The position numbers and the translations under genes were made by a program. From positions 1-11,114 of the forward strand of contig JALGZU010000063.1 of NCBI GenBank assembly GCA_025774735.1: a stretch of 11,114 bases of DNA, given 5' to 3'. This document shows, in pieces, positions 1-6,248 of the stretch. The stretch's first letter is position 1; every line of letters starts with the position of its first letter. The notes beneath the pieces were generated by a model. The model had not been told where the DNA came from. It was given only the letters and a program-made list of their open reading frames with translations, and did no database searches. The stretch is from a candidate division LCP-89 bacterium (GTDB taxonomy: Bacteria; Electryoneota; B3-LCP).

Positions 1-287
1 ACTTTAGGAGTGGACATCCCCTGTAAGTCAGGATTCTGGAGAACTTTTTCGTACTTCTCTAGAATCAGGGTTTCGATCTGCTGCCGAAATTCGTTGTTGA
101 TCGGGTGAGCGATATCCTTATACGATCCGTCCGCCAATTTGCGGCTGGGCATGCAGACAAATAATCCCTTATTGCCCTGAATAACCTTTAATCCCCGGAC
201 AACGAATACGTCATCAAACGTAATGTTTACGAAAGCCCTGAGCTTCTCTTCGTCTCGTAAATTGATGTTGATTTCTGTGATCTCCAT
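1..287 (-). CDS. spoVG: SpoVG family RNA/DNA-binding regulator (3' end outside window)
   Basis: SpoVG is a small site-specific nucleic-acid-binding regulator, named for spore cortex/septation effects in Bacillus and also found in spirochaetes and other diderms. Translating from the ATG at 287 gives 95 residues with no stop before the window edge. It begins MEITEINI and continues with family landmarks: VRGLKVIQGNKGLFVCMPS (about residues 31-49) and KDIAHPINNEFR (about 57-68). These correspond to the VIDGNNGLFVAMPS and RDIAHPIN blocks of Bacillus SpoVG, which is 97 residues long, so at most a short tail should be missing. The start is fixed by a strong Shine-Dalgarno sequence (GGGAGG) just upstream. 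It follows ispE by 56 bases, and ispE-spoVG proximity is also seen in Firmicutes. Family identity is firm; its target and role in this organism are unknown. Confidence 0.93.
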   Translation of the reverse strand, partial: MEITEININLRDEEKLRAFVNITFDDVFVVRGLKVIQGNKGLFVCMPSRKLADGSYKDIAHPINNEFRQQIETLILEKYEKVLQNPDLQGMSTPK

Positions 288-300
288 CAAGACCTCCCGC
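288..300 (-). promoter_or_regulatory. spoVG ribosome binding site
   Basis: The minus strand reads GCGGGAGGTCTTG directly before the spoVG ATG. GGGAGGT is a near-perfect anti-16S match about 5 bases from the start codon. It is among the strongest Shine-Dalgarno sequences in the window and fixes the spoVG start. Confidence 0.8.
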
Positions 301-321
301 CAGGGATTCAAATGGAATTCC

Positions 322-340
322 GGCTGAAATTATGGCTGAA
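322..340. repeat. 7-bp direct repeat between ispE and spoVG
   Basis: GGCTGAA occurs at 322-328 and again at 334-340 on the plus strand, separated by ATTAT. The 12-base period places both copies on nearly the same helix face. They sit between the ispE stop and the spoVG ribosome binding site. They could be a regulator half-site pair or chance; no known operator is recognised. Confidence 0.35.
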
Positions 341-343
341 TCG

Positions 344-1189
344 CTATGGCTCTAAAAGATAGACCCTCTCTGTAGCTGCCAATCTCACCAGCGCCCTCCG
401 TGATTCATCGAGGGACTGAAAAACGCCAAACACGGAGGATCCGCTCCCGGAAAGAGACGCATAATAGGCGCCAGCGTCGAGCAGGGCTGTTTTAAGCTCG
501 CTTAGTGATGGAAATTGATCGAATACCAGCGTCTCAAAATCGTTGGTTAGCAAGCTTTTAATCGCCGGATCAGAGAGATTTCCTCTGAATGAACTTTGAA
601 AGATAATACTTTCTCTTTCTGATGTCAAGTTATATTTTTTAAGGTTTTTATAAGCCCACATCGTTGAAATCTTGACATCGGGGCAGACTAAAACTATGGG
701 ATCAATTATCACCTGGTCTCTCGTCTGGAGGATTTCCCCCCGGCCCGTTGCCACGCAGCAGTTGCCCCGGATAAAAAACGGCACGTCCGATCCCAGGCGG
801 AGAGCCAGTGATTCGAGGTCCGGGTTGCTTAGTCCTGCATTCCATAGCTTATTCAGCCCTACCAGTGTCGCCGCGGCATCCGATGATCCGCCGCCCAAAC
901 CCGCACCCACTGGTATGACTTTCTTGAGATCGATTCTCGCCCCCTTGGCACTGCCGGTCGTCTCCTTCAGAAGGTGGGCCGCCATCAGGCACAAATTAGT
1001 ATGATCCTGAGGAACCTGGTCATCCGTGCCCCGAACAGAGAGAGAAAAATCCGGAGCCGCCTGCAGCGAAATCTCATCGGTGAGAGGGATTTGCTGCAGG
1101 ATAGTCCAGATCTCATGGTAACCATCGTCTCGCCGGCCCAGAATCCACAGACCGACATTGACCTTTGCCGGCGCTTTAACCGTAATCAT
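344..1189 (-). CDS. ispE: 4-diphosphocytidyl-2-C-methyl-D-erythritol kinase
   Basis: IspE phosphorylates the 2-hydroxyl of CDP-methylerythritol with ATP, the fourth step of the MEP pathway to isoprenoid precursors, in the cytosol. The protein is a GHMP kinase of 281 residues, normal for the family. The N-terminal APAKVNVGL contains the active-site lysine (K9). The glycine-rich phosphate loop PVGAGLGGGSSDAAA lies at about 93-107, the catalytic-base aspartate in GSDVPFF at about 133-139 (D135), and the C-terminal GHMP motif SLSGSGSSVFG at about 245-255. I chose the ATG at 1189 because the conserved APAK block then begins at residue 6, as in characterised IspE. An in-frame TTG at 1216 would add nine residues and cannot be excluded, because AGAGG lies upstream of it. 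The gene follows the kinase wzc by 57 bases and precedes spoVG. It ends in TAG. Confidence 0.95.
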   Translation of the reverse strand: MITVKAPAKVNVGLWILGRRDDGYHEIWTILQQIPLTDEISLQAAPDFSLSVRGTDDQVPQDHTNLCLMAAHLLKETTGSAKGARIDLKKVIPVGAGLGGGSSDAAATLVGLNKLWNAGLSNPDLESLALRLGSDVPFFIRGNCCVATGRGEILQTRDQVIIDPIVLVCPDVKISTMWAYKNLKKYNLTSERESIIFQSSFRGNLSDPAIKSLLTNDFETLVFDQFPSLSELKTALLDAGAYYASLSGSGSSVFGVFQSLDESRRALVRLAATERVYLLEP

Positions 1190-1246
1190 GGACGTCTTCT
1201 CAGGAACGGAGACCAATGATCATTCTACCTCTGGGATGCTCTGGAT

Positions 1247-3547
1247 TCAAGCACCCCTATCTAACTCCAGAGCCTTTTCGCGATACTCGGATGCATCCTC
1301 GGCGTCCTTTCGCCAGCGGCGGCCCTTTTTATGGGGTGAGTTATAATAATAGTACTGGTAATAATGGTGATAGTAGTAATATGACCCATAAATGCGCTTC
1401 ACGTTCAGACCGTTGAGGAGCACCCCCAGTAAATTGGCCTTCACATTTTCCAGAAGCTGAATTGCATATTTCACCTCTTTACGAGTCACGTAGCCCGAGG
1501 AGACGACCAACAGGATTCCGTCGGTCCGAGTCGAGAGCACGGCAGCATCGGTTACCGCAATGGCCGGTGGCGAATCGATAAGAATCAGGTCGTACCTTTC
1601 AGATAGCGTGGTGAGGGCTTTACGCAGAGCCTCCGAGGAGAGCAGTTCTGATGGGTTGGGCGGGATATCGCCGGCTGTAATGACGTCGAGATTGGAAATG
1701 CCTGACGGCTTGATGACCTCATCGAGCGTATGGGTTCCCAGCAGGGCACTGGTCAATCCCCCCTCTCGCGAAAGCTGGAAAAGGCTATGAATATTTGGAC
1801 GCCGTAAATCGGCATCGATGATCAATACCCGACTCCCCATCTGTGACATGGTGATGGCCAGGTTGGCAACCGTCGTCGATTTCCCTTCACGAGTCGCGGA
1901 CGACGTGACTACCAGGGTTTTATGGTGCTGGTCAACGTTGCTGAAAAGGATATTGGTACGGAGGGAGCGATAAGCTTCGGATACCGGCGATTTGGGCGAA
2001 AAATTAGTTATCAGGCGAGACATGGTGCGGACGCTATGTTCTGAATCCGGCTTTAAGCCTTGCCGTTTCAAGCGCCGGGTGATTTCCTCGGTATCAATCA
2101 CCGGGATCGCACCCATGACCCTCAAGCTGAGCTTATCTAGATCTTCCACCGTTCGGATAGAATTGTCGAGAAGTTCAAGCACGAACGTTACGGCTATCCC
2201 TATTCCCAATCCGAAGAAGATGGCCAGAAAAATGTTCAGCTTCTTGTTCGGGCGGATGGGTTCCTGGGGCGGCACTGCCGGGTCGATGATGCGCACGTTG
2301 GCCGTTTTGCCCGCTTCGGCGATACGGGATTCTTCGTATTTTTCGCTCCGCAGCAGGTAAATTTTCTCATTTAACTCAGCCTGGCGTATCAACCTGACAA
2401 GTTCCAGGTTCTTTTGGGGAATGTCCTCCAACTGAGCTTCGTACGACTCCACCACCTTCCTGAGGGCTTCGGCACGAGCTTTACTGGATTTGATATTGAT
2501 GTCCGCTTCGAGGATGCGGTCGAAGAGATCCTGGGATGTTTTCAATGGATCGATGGAGGTGAGTCCTGATGTAGCTATCTTGTGAGCCTCTTCGACCAGA
2601 GCTTTTTTGGCCTCCTCGATCTCCCGTTCGACGTCCTTCAATACGAGTTCGTAGCCCTGAGAAGCTTTGGCGATCAGGTTGGCGATCAGGGCTTGCTTCT
2701 CGGCGATCAGGTTCTGAAGCTCCACAACCAGCGGAGATGAAATATTCGATACATCCTGAACCAGGGTGGATTTCGTCTCGAGGTGCTTTCGCTTCAGATC
2801 CTCCAGCGCCAACTGGTGTTCCCGCAATTCGGCTTCCGTCTCGTTCAGGTGTGCCCGGAAAACGGCGGTCTGTTCGACGAGGTTTATGGTCTCCTCATCG
2901 AGGGCAACGAGCTTGTTCGATTCCTTGTAGAGTTTCAGAGCGAGTTCGGAATCAGCCAGTTTAGCCCGCACGCTGTCCAATTGTGCTTCGAGGAATTTGC
3001 GGACTTCTCCAACCTCCCCCTTGGAGATTTCCAGGTTGAAGTTATAAAAAACATCGGCGACCTGGTTGGTGAGATATGCTGCTTCGAAAGCGGTATTGGC
3101 CGTAACCTTCACCACGATGATGTCGGTGTCGACAACCGGCTCGACGGCTATGGATTCACGCAGTTGCTTGAGCCGCTTCTCGTGGCTGATGGGACGCCCT
3201 TTCTTATCGGTAGCCGCGAGAATTTTCAGATGATCCCGGTAGGGAGTTAAACGCAGACTTTCGATGACGCGTTCAGCCAGTGTGCGGCTCTTGATCACCT
3301 CGACCTGGTTTGAGATCATGGTCTGAGAGTTGATAAATCCGGGAAGCCCGAAGATGGACTGTTCGAGTCTCCCTTTATCCTCGATCATGATCGTGGTGGA
3401 AGCCTGATACACCGGTTCCATGTGGTAAGTGAAATAGGTCGTCAGACCCAGAATGAGGAGAAAACTCACCAGTATTATCCACCTGCCCCTCAGGATAATA
3501 CGCAGGTAATCAGCTATGTTGATCGAATCCTCGTGCTCACCGCTCAT
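1247..3547 (-). CDS. Wzc-like polysaccharide co-polymerase / bacterial tyrosine autokinase
   Basis: A 766-residue inner-membrane BY-kinase that should regulate chain length or export of a surface polysaccharide. Order: a Wzz domain with first membrane helix at about 23-41; a long periplasmic coiled coil at about 170-410; a proline-rich PPQEPIRPNKK and second helix at about 437-460; then a cytoplasmic kinase. The kinase has the EX2RX2R oligomerisation motif (E524, R527, R530), Walker A TSSATREGKST at 548-558 (K556), Walker A' LIIDADLRRP with D580, and Walker B LILIDSP at 654-660. The tail at 720-735 has 11 tyrosines in 16 residues, the usual autophosphorylation cluster. The ATG at 3547 is chosen over an upstream in-frame start at 3592 because it overlaps the phosphatase stop as ATGA and follows GGGGGAA. 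The fused architecture is the diderm type. The polysaccharide is unknown. Confidence 0.94.
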   Translation of the reverse strand: MSGEHEDSINIADYLRIILRGRWIILVSFLLILGLTTYFTYHMEPVYQASTTIMIEDKGRLEQSIFGLPGFINSQTMISNQVEVIKSRTLAERVIESLRLTPYRDHLKILAATDKKGRPISHEKRLKQLRESIAVEPVVDTDIIVVKVTANTAFEAAYLTNQVADVFYNFNLEISKGEVGEVRKFLEAQLDSVRAKLADSELALKLYKESNKLVALDEETINLVEQTAVFRAHLNETEAELREHQLALEDLKRKHLETKSTLVQDVSNISSPLVVELQNLIAEKQALIANLIAKASQGYELVLKDVEREIEEAKKALVEEAHKIATSGLTSIDPLKTSQDLFDRILEADINIKSSKARAEALRKVVESYEAQLEDIPQKNLELVRLIRQAELNEKIYLLRSEKYEESRIAEAGKTANVRIIDPAVPPQEPIRPNKKLNIFLAIFFGLGIGIAVTFVLELLDNSIRTVEDLDKLSLRVMGAIPVIDTEEITRRLKRQGLKPDSEHSVRTMSRLITNFSPKSPVSEAYRSLRTNILFSNVDQHHKTLVVTSSATREGKSTTVANLAITMSQMGSRVLIIDADLRRPNIHSLFQLSREGGLTSALLGTHTLDEVIKPSGISNLDVITAGDIPPNPSELLSSEALRKALTTLSERYDLILIDSPPAIAVTDAAVLSTRTDGILLVVSSGYVTRKEVKYAIQLLENVKANLLGVLLNGLNVKRIYGSYYYYHHYYQYYYYNSPHKKGRRWRKDAEDASEYREKALELDRGA
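1343..1390 (-). other. Tyrosine-cluster codons of the kinase tail
   Basis: Residues 720-735 of the kinase contain one, four, two and four tyrosines separated by GS, HH and Q. The codons are mainly TAT/TAC repeats, making a low-complexity stretch (ATA/GTA-rich on the plus strand). Tyrosine clusters at this position are the trans-autophosphorylation sites of BY-kinases and the substrate of the cognate phosphatase. Confidence 0.85.
3544..3547 (-). promoter_or_regulatory. ATGA stop/start overlap coupling phosphatase and kinase
   Basis: The kinase ATG (3547-3545) overlaps the phosphatase TGA (3546-3544). GGGGGAA (3552-3558), inside the phosphatase 3' end, serves as Shine-Dalgarno. This arrangement normally gives translational coupling and near-fixed stoichiometry. 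It also decides the kinase start. Confidence 0.85.
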
Positions 3548-4302
3548 TTGATTCCCCCAACTACGGTTGTCTCTGCTCTGCTGCCCGGGCACGGTAATCC
3601 TTCCAGAATCAGGCGCGGGTGTTCTTCCACCAATCGGCGCGCTTCTGCCTCCCCTACGACTTCGGCAGCGGCAAAATATGCCGCCTTCAAACTAGGCATT
3701 CTGCGGTTTACACCATGCCCATCGGTCGCAATGAGGTGGCCCACCCTCTCTTTAAGCAAATTATAAGCCATCTTTTTAACCGACCGCCCAAAAACTCCAG
3801 TCAGGCTGCCCGCGTTAATCTGAAGCAGAGCGCCCGCATCCAGGATGCGGTTGATCAGAGACGGCTTTTTGAACAGGGAAATCGTTCTCTCGGGATGGGC
3901 TATGATGGGGGTTATGCCGGTCTGTTTCAGAGAGGCAAGTTCCTTTTCGAATCCCTCGGGCAGGTCTGCGAAGGGGAACTCCACGAGCATGTAGCGGCCG
4001 GTGTTGTTGATCGTAGCGGCTTCCAGGTGAGCCAATCCATACAGACCAGGCCGGAAGTAAATCTCGCTGCCCAGCAGCAATTCAAGGTAGGGAAATTCGG
4101 ACTCCAGGCGCCGCTTCAGACCGCTGTACCCCTCGAGGAATTGCTGGTTTCGCCTCTCATCGAAGTTATTGAGTATATGAGGTGTGGCGACGAGGGTTCT
4201 GGTGCCGTCCTCAAAGGCGGCTTTTGCCAGAGTGATCGCTTCGGCGACCGTTTGGGGACCATCATCCAGCTCGGGCAGGATGTGCACGTGGAGATCGATC
4301 AT
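3544..4302 (-). CDS. PHP-family protein-tyrosine phosphatase (CpsB/YwqE type)
   Basis: A 252-residue metal-dependent phosphatase of the PHP superfamily, the class that dephosphorylates BY-kinase tyrosine tails (CpsB of streptococci, YwqE of Bacillus). The metal ligands are all visible: D3-x-H5-x-H7 at the N-terminus, D14 in LDDGP, H42 in VATPH, E80 in GSEI, H136 in IIAHPER, and D194/H196 in ATDGHG. Length and motif order match CpsB/YwqE. There is no signal peptide, so it is cytosolic, like the kinase tail. It starts 10 bases after the upstream membrane-protein stop, with AAGGGG before the ATG, and its stop overlaps the kinase start, so the kinase is the expected substrate. A low-molecular-weight cysteine phosphatase is the common partner of Wzc in proteobacteria; here the Gram-positive-style PHP enzyme is used. 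Specificity for phosphotyrosine is inferred from family and context. Confidence 0.93.
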   Translation of the reverse strand: MIDLHVHILPELDDGPQTVAEAITLAKAAFEDGTRTLVATPHILNNFDERRNQQFLEGYSGLKRRLESEFPYLELLLGSEIYFRPGLYGLAHLEAATINNTGRYMLVEFPFADLPEGFEKELASLKQTGITPIIAHPERTISLFKKPSLINRILDAGALLQINAGSLTGVFGRSVKKMAYNLLKERVGHLIATDGHGVNRRMPSLKAAYFAAAEVVGEAEARRLVEEHPRLILEGLPCPGSRAETTVVGGIK

Positions 4303-4312
4303 GTTAGCCCCT

Positions 4313-5398
4313 TCAAGGAGATGTGTCCCGGTGCTTAAATTGAGCTTTAACCTCCGATAATTTAAACTGTTGAGACCAGAAGCAGATGATACCCAGAAGC
4401 GTCATGGGAATGTAGTTGGCGAGGTGTAAAGCGATGGCAAGACCCATGGCAGTCTCGGCGGGAACGCCGAAGAGCGAAACTCCAAAGGCGACGATACCGT
4501 GAAACGTTCCCACGGCTCCCGGCGCCGAAGGCAGGGCAACGCCGATTGTGATGATAATTAAAAGGACCACCGATGCCAGGAAGGGATTTTGGTAAATGGT
4601 GGGATAGTCGGGTAAGACCAGATCGAAGGCGAGCAGCACCACGAACACGCTGGCGATATAACAAACTTCGAGGATGACCGTGTGCATGAGAATCGCCAGG
4701 TAGTGGCGGGAACTGCGCAGGATTTCCAATCCGGAGGCGAAGCCTTCGACGACCGCGATAATCCGGTTCGAAATTGTCTTCGGCAGAGGCTTCAAGAAAA
4801 AGCGAAGCAAGTTGATCGTTTTATCCGTCGCGACCAACAAGCCGACCAGGAAGGCAATCATTATCAGTGAAGCAGCTCCTACGTAGAAGAGACCATTCCG
4901 TATCCAGTCGGGAAAGGGAAAGAAAAAGATGGTGACACTGAGAAGCACCAGAATAACTACAGAATCCAGCAAGCGCTCCACAACGATGGTAGCCAGGATT
5001 GACGATTTACTGATCTTCTCGGCTTTGCCCAGGAAATAGGCTCGCAGGATTTCTCCCATCCGCAGGGGCAGGATGTTGTTGATCATGTAACCGATGTTCA
5101 TGGCCGAATACACGGGCCAGTAGTGGATCTCAGAATAGACAGGCTGCAACATGATGCGCCAGCGCTGAGCCCTGAAGAAGAGGCTGACGACGAGCAGGCC
5201 CACGCCGATTATCAGGTATTCGTAATGAGCTTCTGCCATGGCCGTCCCCAGCCCGGCCAGGTCGATCCGGATATGCCCGAAAAAGGCTCCGTACAGGTCC
5301 GTGCTACCACTGAAGAGACCGGCAAAGTCCGGCTTCCAAAAGGACAAATAAATGAACAACAAGCTTAAAAATAACCCCACGGCAACACGTATTTTCAT
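4313..5398 (-). CDS. UPF0104 / LPG_synthase_TM family membrane protein (flippase-like)
   Basis: A 361-residue polytopic inner-membrane protein with about eight hydrophobic segments (roughly 5-20, 59-76, 137-160, 170-190, 240-260, 273-290, 300-325, 327-342). Family signatures are RAQRWRIML (76-84), the NNILPLRMGEILRAYFLGK block (107-125), ERLLD (141-145) and PSAPGAVGTFHG (290-301). This is the transmembrane domain shared with MprF and with stand-alone YbhN-like proteins. There is no C-terminal aminoacyl-lipid synthase domain, so a lysyl-phosphatidylglycerol synthase label would overstate it; lipid flipping or transport is only a family-level suggestion. It lies 63 bases after the LolA-like gene and 10 bases before the PHP phosphatase, so an envelope role is plausible. 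The start ATG at 5398 follows a weak AGGTTAG. Family is firm, substrate unknown. Confidence 0.88.
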   Translation of the reverse strand: MKIRVAVGLFLSLLFIYLSFWKPDFAGLFSGSTDLYGAFFGHIRIDLAGLGTAMAEAHYEYLIIGVGLLVVSLFFRAQRWRIMLQPVYSEIHYWPVYSAMNIGYMINNILPLRMGEILRAYFLGKAEKISKSSILATIVVERLLDSVVILVLLSVTIFFFPFPDWIRNGLFYVGAASLIMIAFLVGLLVATDKTINLLRFFLKPLPKTISNRIIAVVEGFASGLEILRSSRHYLAILMHTVILEVCYIASVFVVLLAFDLVLPDYPTIYQNPFLASVVLLIIITIGVALPSAPGAVGTFHGIVAFGVSLFGVPAETAMGLAIALHLANYIPMTLLGIICFWSQQFKLSEVKAQFKHRDTSP

Positions 5399-5461
5399 AT
5401 TTTCTAACCTGTATTAGTGAACTGGAGTTGTGAATCCAGAGGCGCCTCGCGGAAGGGCGCG

Positions 5462-6133
5462 TCAGCGCATATCGATGACCTCCGCACCTTCGGGAGGTGT
5501 AAAGTGGAAGGTATCATCGGCAAGTTCCAGGTTAAGCTTGAATGCTTCAAATTCAAAGATGGTGATATTATCCGCCAGATCTTCCAGTAAGAACTTCCTC
5601 GTGAAGTGTTCAGACCTATCTACCCAAACTTGTAATTGACGAGTCGGATCCGTATCCCTCTTCGGGACCAACACCAGCAGATCGCATTCCAGTCCGCCGA
5701 ACGTTGACTGTTCCACTGATTGAATCTCGTAATGGTCAGGATATTCGTAGAGGAGCTTCCGGGGGGTCACCAGATCATCCGCACCGTCCTTCAGTGACCG
5801 GATTATAACCTGGTTCTGCATGGAATTAAACATCCAGAGGATTTGGCCGTCGCTGACAATCGTCTGCTGCTCCGTCTCCGTCCTGAACCGCCCTCCCCGA
5901 GCCATGAAAAATCTCCCCTCATCCATCTGAACATCCTCGGCTCCCGGAACAGCATAGCGGGCCTCAAAATGGACGCTGAGGGTGTTGAGCGCTTCATACC
6001 TCTCCCGAACCAGGCGGAGAATTCGATCGCCAGCGCTGGCCTGGACGAGTGCGGCCGTCAGAACTGAAATCAGAAAAAACGCCAGAGAAAAGATGACTCC
6101 TGTTCGAATGCAATCTAACCGGGTTGATTTCAT
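5462..6133 (-). CDS. LolA-like outer-membrane lipoprotein carrier protein
   Basis: A 223-residue exported protein of the LolA superfamily, which shuttles lipoproteins across the periplasm from the LolCDE transporter. The N-terminus has basic residues, a hydrophobic core at about 12-31, and a likely signal peptidase I site after ALVQASA (residue 34). No lipobox cysteine follows, so the mature form should be soluble and periplasmic. LolA-like features are LSVHFEARYAV (52-62), GRFFMARGGRFR (73-84), TIVSDGQILWMF (91-102), the LVTPRKLLYE helix (121-130), LQVWVD (167-172) and the C-terminal FTPPEGAEVID (211-221). It starts 115 bases after ftsK and has a poor Shine-Dalgarno sequence. Its presence is the best single argument for a diderm host. 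LolA-fold proteins also act in other envelope pathways, so transport of lipoproteins specifically is inferred. Confidence 0.87.
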   Translation of the reverse strand: MKSTRLDCIRTGVIFSLAFFLISVLTAALVQASAGDRILRLVRERYEALNTLSVHFEARYAVPGAEDVQMDEGRFFMARGGRFRTETEQQTIVSDGQILWMFNSMQNQVIIRSLKDGADDLVTPRKLLYEYPDHYEIQSVEQSTFGGLECDLLVLVPKRDTDPTRQLQVWVDRSEHFTRKFLLEDLADNITIFEFEAFKLNLELADDTFHFTPPEGAEVIDMR

Positions 6134-6248
6134 AAAGCTTCGGTTGCCTTTTGGGATTATTGCCCTCTATTACTTCTTTAATCTCAAAATCCAGCTGCGT
6201 GTTCCATCAGGGTTTGGGGTGAAGAACAGAAGGTCGGGCTGGAGTCTT

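Noticed and set aside
2669..2711. Three copies of GGCGATCAGG (2669-2678, 2681-2690, 2702-2711)
   Set aside because: They encode repeated LIA units in the kinase coiled coil; the repeat is explained by heptad-like amino-acid periodicity.
2783..3250. 155-codon open frame on the plus strand opposite the kinase coiled coil
   Set aside because: The minus-strand protein has a clear domain structure here; the plus frame mirrors coiled-coil codons.
3619..4338. Long open frame on the plus strand opposite the PHP phosphatase
   Set aside because: It lies antisense to a gene with every PHP metal ligand in place, shows no recognisable motif, and has no ribosome binding site I could see; it is a codon-bias shadow.
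4313..5398. Full lysylphosphatidylglycerol synthase (MprF)
   Set aside because: Only the membrane domain is present; the protein ends after 361 residues without the aminoacyl-transferase domain.
5399..5461. Hairpin-forming bases, including the 10-bp palindrome GAGGCGCCTC, between the LolA-like and UPF0104 genes
   Set aside because: Stems are only about 5 bp with no U-tract on the minus-strand transcript, so it does not qualify as a rho-independent terminator.
6134..6200. Promoter-like TTGAGA and AATAAT hexamers ahead of the LolA-like gene
   Set aside because: Their spacing is about 20 bases, outside the usual 16-18, and the region is AT-rich; no promoter call can be supported.
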